Shown here: in pieces, positions 22,897 to 33,685 of the stretch | Numbering within the stretch: the stretch's first letter is position 1 | Layout of the letters: every line of letters starts with the position of its first letter | Source of the DNA: Tubulanus polymorphus | Lineage: Eukaryota; Nemertea; Palaeonemertea; Tubulaniformes; Tubulanidae | Assembly (NCBI RefSeq): GCF_964204645.1 | Contig: NC_134028.1 | Span: 21,922,153-21,986,152, forward strand | DNA: 64,000 nt | Direction: 5' to 3' | Notes under the pieces: model-generated | What the model saw: the letters and a program-made list of their open reading frames with translations, nothing else | Database searches by the model: none | Told to the model about the DNA's origin: nothing | Program-made: the position numbers and the translations under genes

Positions 22897-23067
22897 TTGA
22901 TTATCAACAAGCTAGAAATTGATGAAATAGTAAACAAATTCTCTGGAAATAAAGGTATTGGCATTGACGGGATCTCTATGAAAATAGTTAAAAGAATAAT
23001 TGATGTTATTAAATATCCACTTACTCATATATTCAACAATAGCCTTCATTCTGGAGTGGTCCCTGCT
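22897..23067 (+). pseudogene. Non-LTR reverse transcriptase fragment
   Basis: An open stretch reads GNKGIGIDGISMKIVKRI and then PLTHIFNNSLHSGVVP, the N-terminal fingers region of non-LTR reverse transcriptases (the usual NKATGIDGI and PLTHIFNxSL signatures). The catalytic motifs do not follow, because the frame runs into a foldback element at 23071. It is a dead LINE fragment. Confidence 0.7.
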
Positions 23068-23070
23068 GAA

Positions 23071-23273
23071 CGCGCGTTCCTTGAGTGTCACCAATTAAGA
23101 GGACCGCTATTGTGAAAATTGACCTTGGGAGGAATATTCCTCCCAAAGTCAATTCTTTGAATATCGAACCCCTCGGTCAAGTTTCCATCGATTGACTTTG
23201 GGAGGAATATTCCTCCCAAGGTCAATTTTCACAATAGCGGTCCTCTTAATTGGTGACACTCAAGGAACGCGCG
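23071..23273. mobile_element. Foldback element with 83-bp perfect arms
   Basis: Bases 23071-23153 and 23191-23273 are exact reverse complements, separated by a 37-base loop. Each arm itself contains the palindrome GGGAGGAATATTCCTCCC. Perfect arms imply recent insertion or strong arm homogenisation. It interrupts a LINE reverse-transcriptase fragment. Confidence 0.85.
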
Positions 23274-23926
23274 GCTCAGATTTCTATTGTGCGCCTATCG
23301 CGCGCTGCGCATGAATCACTTACGTAATCTTTTCTGTAAATGTGAAGACCTCGGGGGCATTATGTTCTCTAAAGCCAAATATTATCCCAAATTCCGGACT
23401 GTTAATAGGTTGATTTCACGGCAGAGTCGACATGTTTCAACAATTTTTAACTGTTCATTTATGAATATTTGAGGACTTATGAACTAAAAATTAGTTAAAT
23501 TTTTGATACATTTTGAGAAAGTCACAAAACATTTGAGACTGCGTTGATAATGATAATCAATGTAAGATGATATTTCATTGTTTTTAAACTGCAAATCGTA
23601 CAAGGACATCGTCAGAATTTCAGTTGCTTTTCAAACGGCGTGACAAAACATTTCTGAAATAACTGTAGACGAATGTTCAAAGAATGATATTGATATAGAA
23701 TCGATGAAAATGCATTAAATGACCGAATTCAATCAACTGACTCGTACCCCTAGAATAAGTATTTTGTCTCTACACTTATTATTCTTTATTAAACGTTTGT
23801 TAACCGTATTTAATGGATGTAATTACTATACTAGAGTTAAATAAAGCAATAAAGTGCAATAAAATTTCGAATCTATATTTTTTTAAAACATAATAGCTGT
23901 TGAAAATTTTAGTGAAATCAATTATG
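23274..23926. other. Gene-free stretch
   Basis: Nothing is supportable except a short GC-rich, palindrome-like run (GCGCCTATCGCGCGCTGCGC) at 23291-23310 next to the foldback. Confidence 0.4.
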
Positions 23927-24284
23927 GGGGGATTTTTACCTAGGGGGGGATTTTTAGCGGGGGGATTATTACCTAGGGGGGATATTTACCGGGGGGATTT
24001 TTACCGGGGGGATATTTACCGGGGGGATTTTTACTGGGGGGATTTTTACCTGTTACCTTAAAACAATTAAAATCGGTATCAATGAGTTCAGAAATGTGAT
24101 GAACTTACATTTCATTTCATTGCATATAATGAATATATCAAGAACTATCATGCAAGTGGTCAATGAATAAACTTACAAGTGATGAACTTAAACTTAATAA
24201 AATAACTAAGTCAATAATTCAAAACATCCAAGTAAGCGAGTAAAAATCCCCTAGGTAAAAATCCCCTCGGTAAAAATCCCCAAT
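23927..24284. mobile_element. Element flanked by inverted GGGGATTTTTACC arrays
   Basis: About nine forward copies of the GGGGGATTTTTACC unit (23927-24052) face three reverse copies, GGTAAAAATCCCC (24238-24284), across roughly 185 bases. The inverted arrangement suggests a small foldback-type element with tandemly repeated ends. Related arrays or single units occur at 20087, 20998, 24803 and 50248. Confidence 0.55.
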
Positions 24285-25880
24285 TCTTCAAAGTAGGTAA
24301 TCCCCTCCCTTTGAAGGGATTATAAGTAGATACAATCTTAAGGTCAATTAATTCGTATAATTGATACGTATATCCAATTTATTCATATTTTACTGTCGAA
24401 CAACATAACGTTTCTTTGATACTTAATTAGTACATATACATGTAGTTATTGCACAGCTTAGTAAAGGGGTTCATCGCACATTTCAAATATATAACACTAG
24501 CTTGAATCTAGAATATTTAATATCAAAAGTACGTTATTTCTAATAATTCATGGCATCGCACAGCTGAAATATACCGCAAGTTAACAAGAGTCCGCAGTTC
24601 AAAAATATTCCGGTTCGAATCTAAGATATTACAAATAAAAGTTTATTACTCTTATTAATTCTTACAATTTATTCTATCCGTAAGAATTTATCACAACGAA
24701 AGATTTCATTTAAAAGTTCAAACATATTTCAGTCTCATTGAAAATTCGAGAAACATCGTGCTTTAAAACGTTCTTGACAATCACCAAGTATGAATATTTG
24801 GGGGATTTTTACCCAGGGTATGTTTACCATGTTTACCTAGGGTTTAGATTTTTTAGATTTCTACATAGGAAATCTTTACCAGGGGATCTTTTTTGAACGG
24901 ATGAAGGTATTTTGAAGGAGATATTCTTGGGGATTTTTAATTGTCATATCTAGCTACGGTAGATACTTTTTTCATTGATTATTCGCTACAACGATACTTA
25001 TTACATATCACACAAATCCGCGTATACGCTAGAATCCATACTGTTAGCAAAAATCACTAAGAATCGCAGTTTGCTCATTTTGTAATACTTTGAAATCGTC
25101 CAATTTTATTGCAGCGATTCCCCGATATGTCACGAGTAAAGAAACAGATATCACGTTTAAACGTAGATTTTTCTTTTATTTTGAAATCCATAGAGCAAAC
25201 ATTGGAACCTAATGTTATTGAACATAAAGCTCCCGACCCGTCCTGCATTTATACATCGAGAAATCCAACTCGACTATAATAGGCTTTTTATCATGGTGTA
25301 ATATAGCTTGTGCATCAGGACGTCACTGAGTCATTACGTTAATTGTGAGGTGTTTATACATAATAGTTACATGGGGAATTCATATGGTGGGATCATAATC
25401 GGGAAAGATCTGCCTTAAAACACTTTATCGCCTAAGGGAGTTTGAGCTCTCTATAAAATTCCCTCAAAAATAATTCAAAATCGCCCTATCCAATATCTAA
25501 AGGCCATTCAAAGCAATATATTTTGTCAATTCTTTTTGAATTTATTCATGATTAATAACATATTCTTAATAGTAATGATTTTATTATTAGGAATCTGATC
25601 TAATATATTCCTAGTTGTAAAACGTGGCTGTCGGATTTACGAGCAATTATCTCATTAATGAGATGATCGCTCGTAGGTCGGATGGATGGACGTATTGGTG
25701 TGTACCGGTTTACAGTGTCTTTAATCAAAGATTCCGTTTGATAATCTCTTTTTTCTAATTTATCCAAAGTAACAATGCATTTACCGACCGGATTCCCTCA
25801 TATTGACCCAGTTGTAGGCTTAGTATTGGGGGCTCATATTGGACGAATTCCAATTCTAGATGATTCCAATGTTTAGAGCA
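24285..25880. other. Gene-free stretch
   Basis: No gene is visible. A single GGGGGATTTTTACC unit lies at 24801-24815. An imperfect hairpin (CGAGC...ATCTCATTAATGAGAT...GCTCG) lies at 25640-25675. At 25797-25855 a phrase around GGACGAATTCCAATTCTAG recurs from 2206-2250. Confidence 0.4.
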
Positions 25881-26028
25881 TGTGAATAGAATACCGATCA
25901 GTTATATTTGAACAGCTATACAGGATATGAGATAAATTTTATCATATCTCGTCCATAGTCGAAGACTTATTTGACAGTAAAAAAATATCTACTCATTACT
26001 GGTGCAATCCGTGATCTGCGCAGTCGAC
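25881..26028 (+). promoter_or_regulatory. Orphan copy of the peptide-gene upstream block
   Basis: The block aligns closely with 32471-32617, which precedes peptide gene B, from TGTGAATAGAA through TATTTGAACAGCTA and ATATCTCGTCC to GCAGTCGAC. No peptide first exon (ATG, four codons, GT donor) follows it, so the gene it served appears lost. Confidence 0.5.
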
Positions 26029-26374
26029 TAGAGTACATTCGGTAACAATAAAGAATTTCGGAAGCCATTTGTAAAAAAGCCATCCAAGGAAAAGGAGATG
26101 TTTTGAAGCTGATCGGAAATAAGAAGAAATTAATATGTGAAACCTCGATCATTTGAATAACACACTGACCGAATTGTCGTATCGGAGGAGGGCTAATATC
26201 CCGTAGCCGGAAGTGCCTCGTTTCTGCTAATGGTAGAGTAATATTTCGTGATGGACAACAGGAAACAACGACTATTCGGCACCCAGAACGACAACTCAAA
26301 AATAGAAAACAATCTACAGATTGAAAGATAGATAGAAATCCTATCAACCCTAAATATAGAATCCAGCGTCCCAT
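25967..26374 (-). other. Candidate secreted cysteine-containing ORF
   Basis: From the first ATG (26374) the frame is open for 135 residues. It begins with a good signal-peptide pattern (WILYLGLIGFLSIF) followed by five cysteines within about 30 residues (DCFLFLSCRSGCRIVVVSCC). The 3' part overlaps the orphan upstream block in the opposite sense and looks less protein-like. A splice donor may end the true coding part near 26140. I do not recognise the protein. Confidence 0.25.
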
Positions 26375-26392
26375 CGACAGACACTTTTTTAA

Positions 26393-26417
26393 ATTCAATT
26401 CAATTCAATTCAATTAC
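26393..26417. repeat. (AATTC)n microsatellite
   Basis: Five AATTC units in a row; it resembles a LINE 3' tail read in reverse. Confidence 0.7.
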
Positions 26418-26521
26418 AATTCATTTCACAAGAAAGCATGTTATCTTTGATCTTACACCGCGTTCGAAGCCCCTTTTGTTTTAAAGTCCATGGTACAACT
26501 ATTGAACATGTTTGGGTACTA

Positions 26522-26699
26522 CAGTGGAATCCTCGTTACAACGAACTTCACGGGACCCGAAAATATATTCGTTACAACCGATAGTTCGTTATATCCAGTG
26601 TGAAATTGATTAAATTTCCTTACTTGGGACGAAATTCTGTAATTAGCTATATATCCGAAGAATCGTCGCATCAGAGTTCGTCGTAACGAGGTTCCACTG
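26522..26699. mobile_element. pogo/Tigger-like MITE
   Basis: The ends read CAGTGGAATCCTCGTTACAACG and, in reverse complement, CAGTGGAACCTCGTTACGACG. The CAGTGGAACCTCG terminus is typical of pogo-class transposons, which insert at TA. TA is present on the left (26520-26521) and AA on the right. At 178 bp it has no coding capacity. Confidence 0.7.
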
Positions 26700-27234
26700 A
26701 ACTCCAACATTATCCGCGAAGGACTCGGAAGACCTGAACTACAAAAGTGGCTTCTCGTTTATTGTATCGGATAAAAAACTGAATGGAAGCTCATTTGGTT
26801 TGGATAATGGTTTATGTTTACGGTAATGATACATGTAGAAAATAAGGAAGAAAAAATTCATCATTTCCCATGTGAAAAATACTAAAAAAATCAGAAAAAT
26901 GATCAGGGTTTTTTTCTGTTCCCTTCCTAATCTGAATGGATGCGATGGTAATCATTTGAAAAAATGGCCTTTCGGCGTTACATTTCTCCTGAAAAAATCT
27001 GCACCTCCGAATAAATGACAAAGTTGTCACGCGCGCGTGTCAGGCACGAGTAATTACATTCTAGACGTGTTTCGTTTTTTTTGCCGTCACCGGCAACGGA
27101 AAAAATTGGGTAATTGAGTTATTAGCTTTTTATTTAAGACAGGAGTTCTTAGTTTCTCTTTCACAAACGCGTCAAGAGACAGTCACAATATGAACTGAAG
27201 ATCACCGGGAAATAATCGACAACATACAACTGAA
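26700..27234. other. Upstream region of the methuselah-like receptor
   Basis: No gene is seen. The 5' UTR and promoter of the receptor at 27235 should lie in its right part; no clear TATA box. Confidence 0.35.
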
Positions 27235-30200
27235 ATGACACGTTCAAATCGTCTACGATTTCTCCTGATTTTTACCTGTCTATGTAAGTAAATCGTTATC
27301 TACGATGATAAAAATTTTCAAAGAGAAAGATTTGAGAATTTTTCAAGATTTTTTCGATTCAAACAGATTTTCGAGTTAAAAGATGAAGCCTAATGTTCTA
27401 TTTTCTTTCGCCGTGTAAAAGTTGAAGACTTTGTGAAAGATATTTAGGAAATGAAAAAAAAATCTTTAAGTTAAAAGGATTAGATTTCTGGATTCAAAAA
27501 ATTAAGCCTATTAATTCGATTTCATTCTAAGTAGATTGTATGATAATTATGGTGAACTTACCGGGAATCGAACCCATATAAGGTACGCTGACGAGACCAA
27601 CTGAGCAATTGTTAGTACACGTTTTAATTTCGTATTTCCTTCTTAAAAAATTAAATTCCTTACTAAAAATATCTATTATTCACATTGTGAGATTGATAGG
27701 TTGAGATAAATGCTTTATTTCTTAACTTAAGTTTAAAATGTAATAGCGGATTACAATGTTGTAGTAATTAATCATTTTTAATGTTCAAAAAGCTCTGATA
27801 AAATAGAGGGAATATCGGTCAAATATTTGAGTTGATGTAAATTCGGAATTAACTATTTTTCTACATGTTTTAAGAGGTGGTTTTCACCGGATAATTACCG
27901 AGTTTTCCAAAAACTGTGAGGTGATAACCCACAATATAATGGAATACTTGAATGGGAATTTGACGTCGAAAGTTTGAGAATCCTTTGTTCCTTCACCCAA
28001 TAAAATACACGTTTAGTATGTAATACGTCATAGAGACAAATTCGTGAAAAAAAAATCGGAATAAACCAAAGTATTACAAGAATTGCCGGAATAAACATTT
28101 TATCAGTCATTTTCAGCACAATTTAGGTGTAGCCTTAGTGAGTTTTGCTTTCGATTGGATTTTTCTTATGGATTTGTTAAAAAGATTTGATACTTTGATC
28201 ACCGTATTCCCCTAGGTGAACTAAATTGCTATGGCATCAAAGGCATAGGAATAAAGTGGTTTCAAAAATATTTTATATGGCCATAAACAAATAGTCCATA
28301 TGGAAGATATCAACTCAACTTGTCAGGTGTTGTGTCCGTTTCGACGTTAGAATATATTTATTTCATATTTCAGGTAGGGAAATGCTCGGAAAAGGAACTC
28401 CCATCGGTCCATTTATCAAGTTGCGCATTGATTTGTATGATCAGCCAACGATAGAAGTTGATCAGGATGGAATTGGTGTCGCAGTGTGTCAGAGAAATGA
28501 CCTTTCGTGCACTCGAAACAGCTGCGAATGCTCCGTTTTAGGTAATTGCTGCGACCATAAATCCGTCAAGTGCGCGACGTCTAGCTCGATGAGAAACGCC
28601 ATAGAAAATCACCTTCCTAGCATCGGGTGCACCGAGGTACCGATGAAGAATAGCTATCCGGATACTTTCTTTGCAATCAACCGATGTCCCGATGATTACA
28701 CCGAAGATATGGCCATTAAGATGAAATGCGAATCTTTGCCTTCAAACCTACTGACAGAAATGCCTGTGTACAAAGATAACTGGTTACCGTATAAAAACAT
28801 GTACTGCGCCATGTGTCACGGTTTGAACATCAGTGAATTTCAACACGCCTTTGTAAACCTTCGATGTGCTGGTGATAATATCGTGCTCAAGGAGGTCGTT
28901 GAGAATCTGAAACAGGCAGCGAATGATCCAGAAAAGCGTCTACCCCCACAATGCCGATACACTTACATGAAGCCGCCATTAACACAAGTGTTACTGCATA
29001 TCTGCTCTACAAAATTTCCTTTCCAAGATAGTGCCTGTCCACGGACAACGAATAATTCAATTCTAAGAACTAGGTGTAAACAGATATATAATCCAATATC
29101 GGCTATAATTAACGGTCAGTTGAGATATTTTCGCAACTCGTACTGTTTGAGATGTCAGTTTCCCGATTTGGCACAGAACGCGTTGGTGTGTATAGCTGAA
29201 CAGTCCGAACAAAGAATTTATGGTCTGAATATTCTACTCGATTTCAACCTCGTGAACGGTCTCACATTCCGTCTTGCTGGTACGGCGCGGATTTCACTGT
29301 TTCCAATTGAAGATCTCGCGTGTTCTAAAACTACTGAAATATTCGACAAGGAAACATACGCTTGTCGAAATGAGGGCTGTTTGCTTGGATACCTCAGACG
29401 CGGTGACACGTGTCGCCTAGAATTAAATGATTGGCCAAAGGTAAGATTTCGCATACGCGTTAAGTTAATCATCGGTTTTACCGAGATTCAACGTGTACTC
29501 ATGGCGAAAGTAAAATACGACGTAGCATTATGGTATCGCCCGAGTTGTAATCCTGCTATAGATCGGATGAAAATAAAAGAAATCGGCAAAATGACGACCA
29601 TCTCTAATAATTCATACACGAGACAGCTTGAAATTTTAGACGAGTTCGACGCTTCCGGGGTTAAGAGAACTCTCGTGGAGATGAAGCGAATCGTTAGCAA
29701 GTACGAGTCTATACTGTATTGTTTATTTGGACGCGACGGAAGTGACGTAACCATTACTGAGTACGAATTTGTGATGACCAGTGAAATGGAAAATACAATC
29801 TGCACCGGAGTAACTGAATTAACGACTGAGATGAATAAAGAAAAAGATGAAGAAAAAGATGAATTCACCGAGGATGGCAGTTTTTTATACTACAACATAT
29901 ATCAGTTGATATTCAATGGCCAAAACAAGTCGATGAAATACGGAACTTGTTCATCGAAAAAGACGGACTGTATTAGAACTCATGTCCCTGGACGGGGTAT
30001 GGTTTGTCGGACGTCGAATATAAGAATCGATGACTTTGACCTGTTTACTGATCGAGATTTTCTCATTACGTTCGTGTGCAGCTGTCTGTCGATTATTTGT
30101 CTCGTAGTCACTGTCGTTATTTATTTCATTTTCCCGACTCTTCTGACTTTCCCCGGGAAACTCATCGTAAACTTCTGTGTAAGTCTCGCAATAGCTCAAA

Positions 30201-30862
30201 CGCTGCATATATCCACATTTGGTTTGAGTAACAGGTTATTGTGCGTCGGTATGGCTGCCTTAAAACACTATATTTGGTTGGTCGTTTTCGTGTCAATGGC
30301 GGCTATAGCGATTCACATGGTGCGCACATTTTCAAGCATTGATAAATTATCCAACTCTCGAAAGGTTTTAGGTTTATATTTGTCAACGGTGTGGATTTTT
30401 CCTGTCATAATCGTCGGACCCTGTATTTTCCTCCATTCAACTCACGTGACCACCTTTTCCGCGATGATATACGGAAGCCCACGCACCTGTTGGTTCAAAC
30501 ATAACGCTTTCCTGCTGTTCGCTTTCGTTTTACCGATCGGAATTCTCGATTTAGTCGGTTTTATTTCGTTTCTAGTTACAGCTCATCGAATTCGTCGATC
30601 AACGTTCAAAACTTCAGGTGCGAAAGACAAAAGGAATACGACACTTGTTTTCTATCGGATGGCATTGGTGACAGGAGTGACTTGGATCATAGGATTCATT
30701 GCATCGTTTGTCAATAACGATTTTCTCTGGTACTTCTTCAATGTGCTCAATTCTTCTCAAGGATTTCTCATATTTTTGTCTTTCATCGCTAACAAAAGAA
30801 TCTTAGCTTTTTTCAAGTATGAATTCAAAATCGGGGAATGCTGTTCGAGTATTTCTGAGTAG
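27235..30862 (+). CDS. Methuselah-like / secretin-type (family B) GPCR
   Basis: Two exons, 27235-27283 and 28374-30862 (phase-1 intron, GTAAGT donor, TTTCAG acceptor), give 845 residues. Exon 1 supplies the signal peptide (LRFLLIFTCL). The ectodomain (to about residue 575) is cysteine-rich, with a CxCx5GxCCD cluster near residue 70 and the YCAMCHGLN motif common in invertebrate methuselah-like receptors. Seven membrane segments follow at about 577-830, with LTFPGKLIVNFCVSLAIAQ in TM2 and RMALVTGVTWIIGF in TM6, diagnostic of family B/adhesion receptors. I see no GPS autoproteolysis motif. The tail is short. A poly(A) signal lies at 31298. The ligand is unknown. Confidence 0.9.
27552..27613 (-). 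repeat. tRNA-derived SINE-like sequence
   Basis: The minus strand carries an A-box-like TTGCTCAGTTGG (27597-27608) and a B box GGTTCGATTCCC (27563-27574), spaced as in tRNA genes. A complete cloverleaf cannot be drawn, so a decayed tRNA or SINE head is more likely than a working tRNA. It lies in intron 1 of the methuselah-like receptor. Confidence 0.5.
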
Positions 30863-31619
30863 AATGAAAACTTCAGACTCCACGCAACATTTTCTGGTTA
30901 CGTATTTGCAAACAGATGGTTGTTGGGTTTATCATGATTGCTTTCTTGTTCGAAGCTTCATCAGCGGTATAGTCCCATTCCTTGGTTGAGCGAAGAAAAT
31001 CATCACGCCCGTAGACAGGTTGTTTAGAAGGTGTCTAGCCACTTTCTTAGTCACAACCGTGGGACTGGATCCTGGACTGTTAGATTGTTATTTTTTCGGG
31101 ATATTATCGAAACTATTTCTTCTGCACCGGAACGGTGATTGTAAACGGTAAAGAGGGTTTAACGCGGCAGAATATTCGATAGTTAAATCGTGATTTAAAT
31201 GAATATAATATATAGATTGATATAAGGATATCTATTTGAAAATATTTGATTTAATTTCGATGCAACTTGAAATATTTCCTTGAAACAATTCTAATCTAAT
31301 AAATAGAATGTTATATATGACAATATATAATATCCCATATCAGTGTTGCGTTTGTTTGATTCGTTGTCGGTTTCCCGGTTAGAGCGAATTTGCTTTAGGC
31401 GTATCCTACCCGTGAGTTACATCCGGGACAGTTTCAGTTAGGAACCGAACGATCCTTTCAGAATTAAACATACGTGACTGACGACACTTGAGAAGGCATC
31501 TAAACGACATAATTCATCATTTCCGATAACGGAGATGCCAATGAGGAGGGGGATAGAAGTACGTAGCTCATTTGGCCTAGAACATGTTCCCATTCTGTGT
31601 TGTTTTAAAAAAATCTCTG
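30863..31619. other. 3' UTR and intergenic stretch
   Basis: Contains the AATAAA signal at 31298-31303 that could end the upstream receptor transcript. Nothing else is supportable. Confidence 0.4.
31298..31303 (+). terminator. Candidate poly(A) signal of the methuselah-like receptor
   Basis: AATAAA about 435 bases after the stop codon, in AT-rich sequence. Confidence 0.4.
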
Positions 31620-31745
31620 AATAAATGAATTGATAGTTTGTATATTTATTCATTTATATGACATACACATATAATCAGATTAACATATAACATACAGATT
31701 GGTGCCCATCCCGAATGGGCTTACAAGTCACAGTTGTATTTACAA
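31620..31745 (-). mobile_element. LINE 3' end fragment
   Basis: On the minus strand a GCCCATTCGGGATGGGC hairpin (about 31707-31724) precedes an AT-rich tail with ATGAATAAATATAC. This hairpin-plus-tail form is typical of non-LTR retrotransposon 3' ends. No coding part remains. Confidence 0.4.
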
Positions 31746-32261
31746 TTATATACATAAGCTACAAGTCATAAGAAATGTGTAAGAGAGTTAGAAAATAACA
31801 TAGATCAAACACAGTCATGGCCAAATATATACGAAAAACGGAAGGAAATAAAAATCAGCTACGATAGGCAGATAGTACACGAGAAAAAAGGGGGAAAGTT
31901 CTAAGATTTTTTCATTCAAGCACAAGCACATTCAATCCTTTTTGTCCAGGCTGATGAGATATAGTGTGAAAATTCAATTTGAAGGTTTTTCATGATACAT
32001 ATAAATTAGGAATCGGGTGATTTTAATTCGAAGTCTTCTAATCTATTTTTTGCTGTAGTATGTAAGATAGATCGAAATTCATTATAGTTGGGGCAAATCT
32101 ATGTATATGTATAACATTTCTATACGTAATGCATTTATAGTGTATCTACTAAATGAAATAAACATTTTTTTCCGGAAAATATATATCAGTGTGCCTCGTG
32201 CACCTTGCTATAACCCCATTGCCTCAATTGCCATCGTCTCAATATTCGGTTGTGTTTACTG
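31746..32261. other. Gene-free stretch
   Basis: AT-rich sequence, possibly older LINE 3' UTR; no open frame or RNA gene. Confidence 0.4.
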
Positions 32262-32440
32262 AAATTTTAACGTTCGCGGCCATTTTTACGCGTAAATAAA
32301 CGATTCGCTGTAGCTCTGAAATTAGGATTCACGATATAATATAGAATGAAATTAACGCCGAATTTATAACAGTCGTTATGTTATTAATCGTATTGGTTGT
32401 TTCTATGATTAGTCCGACTATAGGAATTCGCTATTTTAGA
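32262..32440 (-). pseudogene. 3' fragment of the class A GPCR (TM7 and tail)
   Basis: This is a near-identical copy of 34204-34372, the last part of the GPCR at 34204-35196, including TM7 and the RLFTRKNGRER tail. One base is missing in the codons for the SCVN stretch, so the frame is broken, and similarity stops before TM6. It is a truncated duplicate lying 220 bases upstream of peptide gene B. Confidence 0.8.
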
Positions 32441-32470
32441 GAGGAGAATGATAAATAGAAATTAGTAGCT

Positions 32471-32617
32471 TGTGAATAGAACACCGATCCGGTGTATTTG
32501 AACAGCTACACAGGATATGAGATATGAAATAAATCTTATCATATCTCGTCCCGATTCGATCACGTATTTAACAGTAAAAAAAATCTGATCATCGTAACTG
32601 AGATGTGCACAGTCGAC
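32471..32617 (+). promoter_or_regulatory. Upstream block of peptide gene B
   Basis: Shared with the orphan block at 25881-26028 and, through the TGTATTTGAACAG and GATGTGCACAGT words, with the region 434-554 upstream of gene A. It ends about 45 bases before the ATG, consistent with a core promoter plus 5' UTR. Confidence 0.45.
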
Positions 32618-32659
32618 ATAATAAAGATCCGGTTAAATTGACAGCGATCACAGTTAAAA

Positions 32660-33463
32660 ATGTTAGTCAAGGTAAGTAGTGTGTCTATTCATGCATGAAT
32701 TCATTCGCCCTTAAATGTTTTTCAGCGTAAACTACAAGTTAGAAAGTGACGATGACTCAACTTTCATTTAAACATACGAATTCACGTACATTAGAAGTAC
32801 AGCAGCATTAGATATATTATACATTCTATATATTATATACGTTAATGCAGAAATATAAAGCTGGAAAGACCAGTTACTTTCAATTTCTGATATTTCTCGT
32901 GGATCAAGTTCTGTTCAAAATAATCTGCGTAAAATGAATGAACTAACGTTTAAACCTTTTCAGTGCGTCTACACCGCAGTGCGGTATATAAATCAGTGAT
33001 AGATTTTGCTAGTACACCGCACTGTGGGTGTATTGATGTAATTAGTAATTAGAAATTATCTCTCTTGAAAAATGGCAACACCTGTCAAACATAGTGAAAT
33101 ATTAGTAACTAACTATATACCGCGCTGCGGTGTAGACGCACTATAGTGGTATTCCCGTTATTCAACACACTAGGGTGGAATTTTTTAAAATTTTCAAATT
33201 ATCTCCAGCACTATAAGATATTTTTTAGTCAGCACTGAAAGGGTAAACGTTTCATCCGGCGAATTGAAACATTAAGACGCTTTCTATTCCAGTGTCTGTT
33301 GATTCTTGTTCTGGTATCGATCGTTCCTGTCGCTATTGGTAGCGATTGCTCAGATTGTGGTTGGAACTGCAAGAGACTGTGTCAACACCAAAGTGGCCAT
33401 GCCTGCTATAATAGATGTAAAAGCAAATATTGCAGTACATGGTGTGATGACAATAAAAATTAA
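32660..33463 (+). CDS. Small secreted 8-cysteine peptide (copy B)
   Basis: Two exons, 32660-32671 and 33293-33463, with GTAAGT donor and ATTCCAG acceptor, encode 60 residues. Exon 1 gives only MLVK; the phase-0 intron sits exactly where it does in copy A. A hydrophobic signal core (LLILVLVSIVPVAIG) precedes eight cysteines spaced C-x2-C-x3-C-x3-C-x7-C-x3-C-x4-C-x3-C. Outside the cysteines, copies A and B share mainly the N and R of the C-x2-N-C and Y-x-R-C words, so the mature peptides have diverged strongly while the scaffold is kept, a pattern usual for defence or venom peptides. The intron carries a MITE (32962-33142). The biological role is unknown. Confidence 0.75.
32962..33142. mobile_element. 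MITE in the intron of peptide gene B
   Basis: Left arm 32962-32989 (AGTGCGTCTACACCGCAGTG...) and right arm 33115-33142 are reverse complements with one mismatch in 28. The inner part holds further short inverted copies of ACACCGCACTG. No target-site duplication is obvious. Confidence 0.7.
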
Positions 33464-33685
33464 AATCAGCAAAAGTGAATCGCGGATCAAGATCCAGATC
33501 CGCAGCCGATAACTCAAGTATTTCAGTTTTCAATTTGTAGTTGGTTTTTATTACTCTCCGCGCGCGGTTCGGTGTTTACTCGATTGTGTACCAAATTTTC
33601 ACGTATTGATCAAATGTGGTAGATCATATAAGCGAAACGAACATTCATTAAGATCAGTAATCATCTCGCAGTTATAGATTTTATA

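Noticed and set aside
27552-27613. Functional tRNA gene
   Set aside because: A and B boxes are present but acceptor and anticodon stems cannot be formed; kept as a SINE-like repeat.
33306-33512. 68-codon frame over the second exon of peptide gene B
   Set aside because: Wrong frame relative to the spliced peptide; it lacks a signal peptide and the cysteine pattern.
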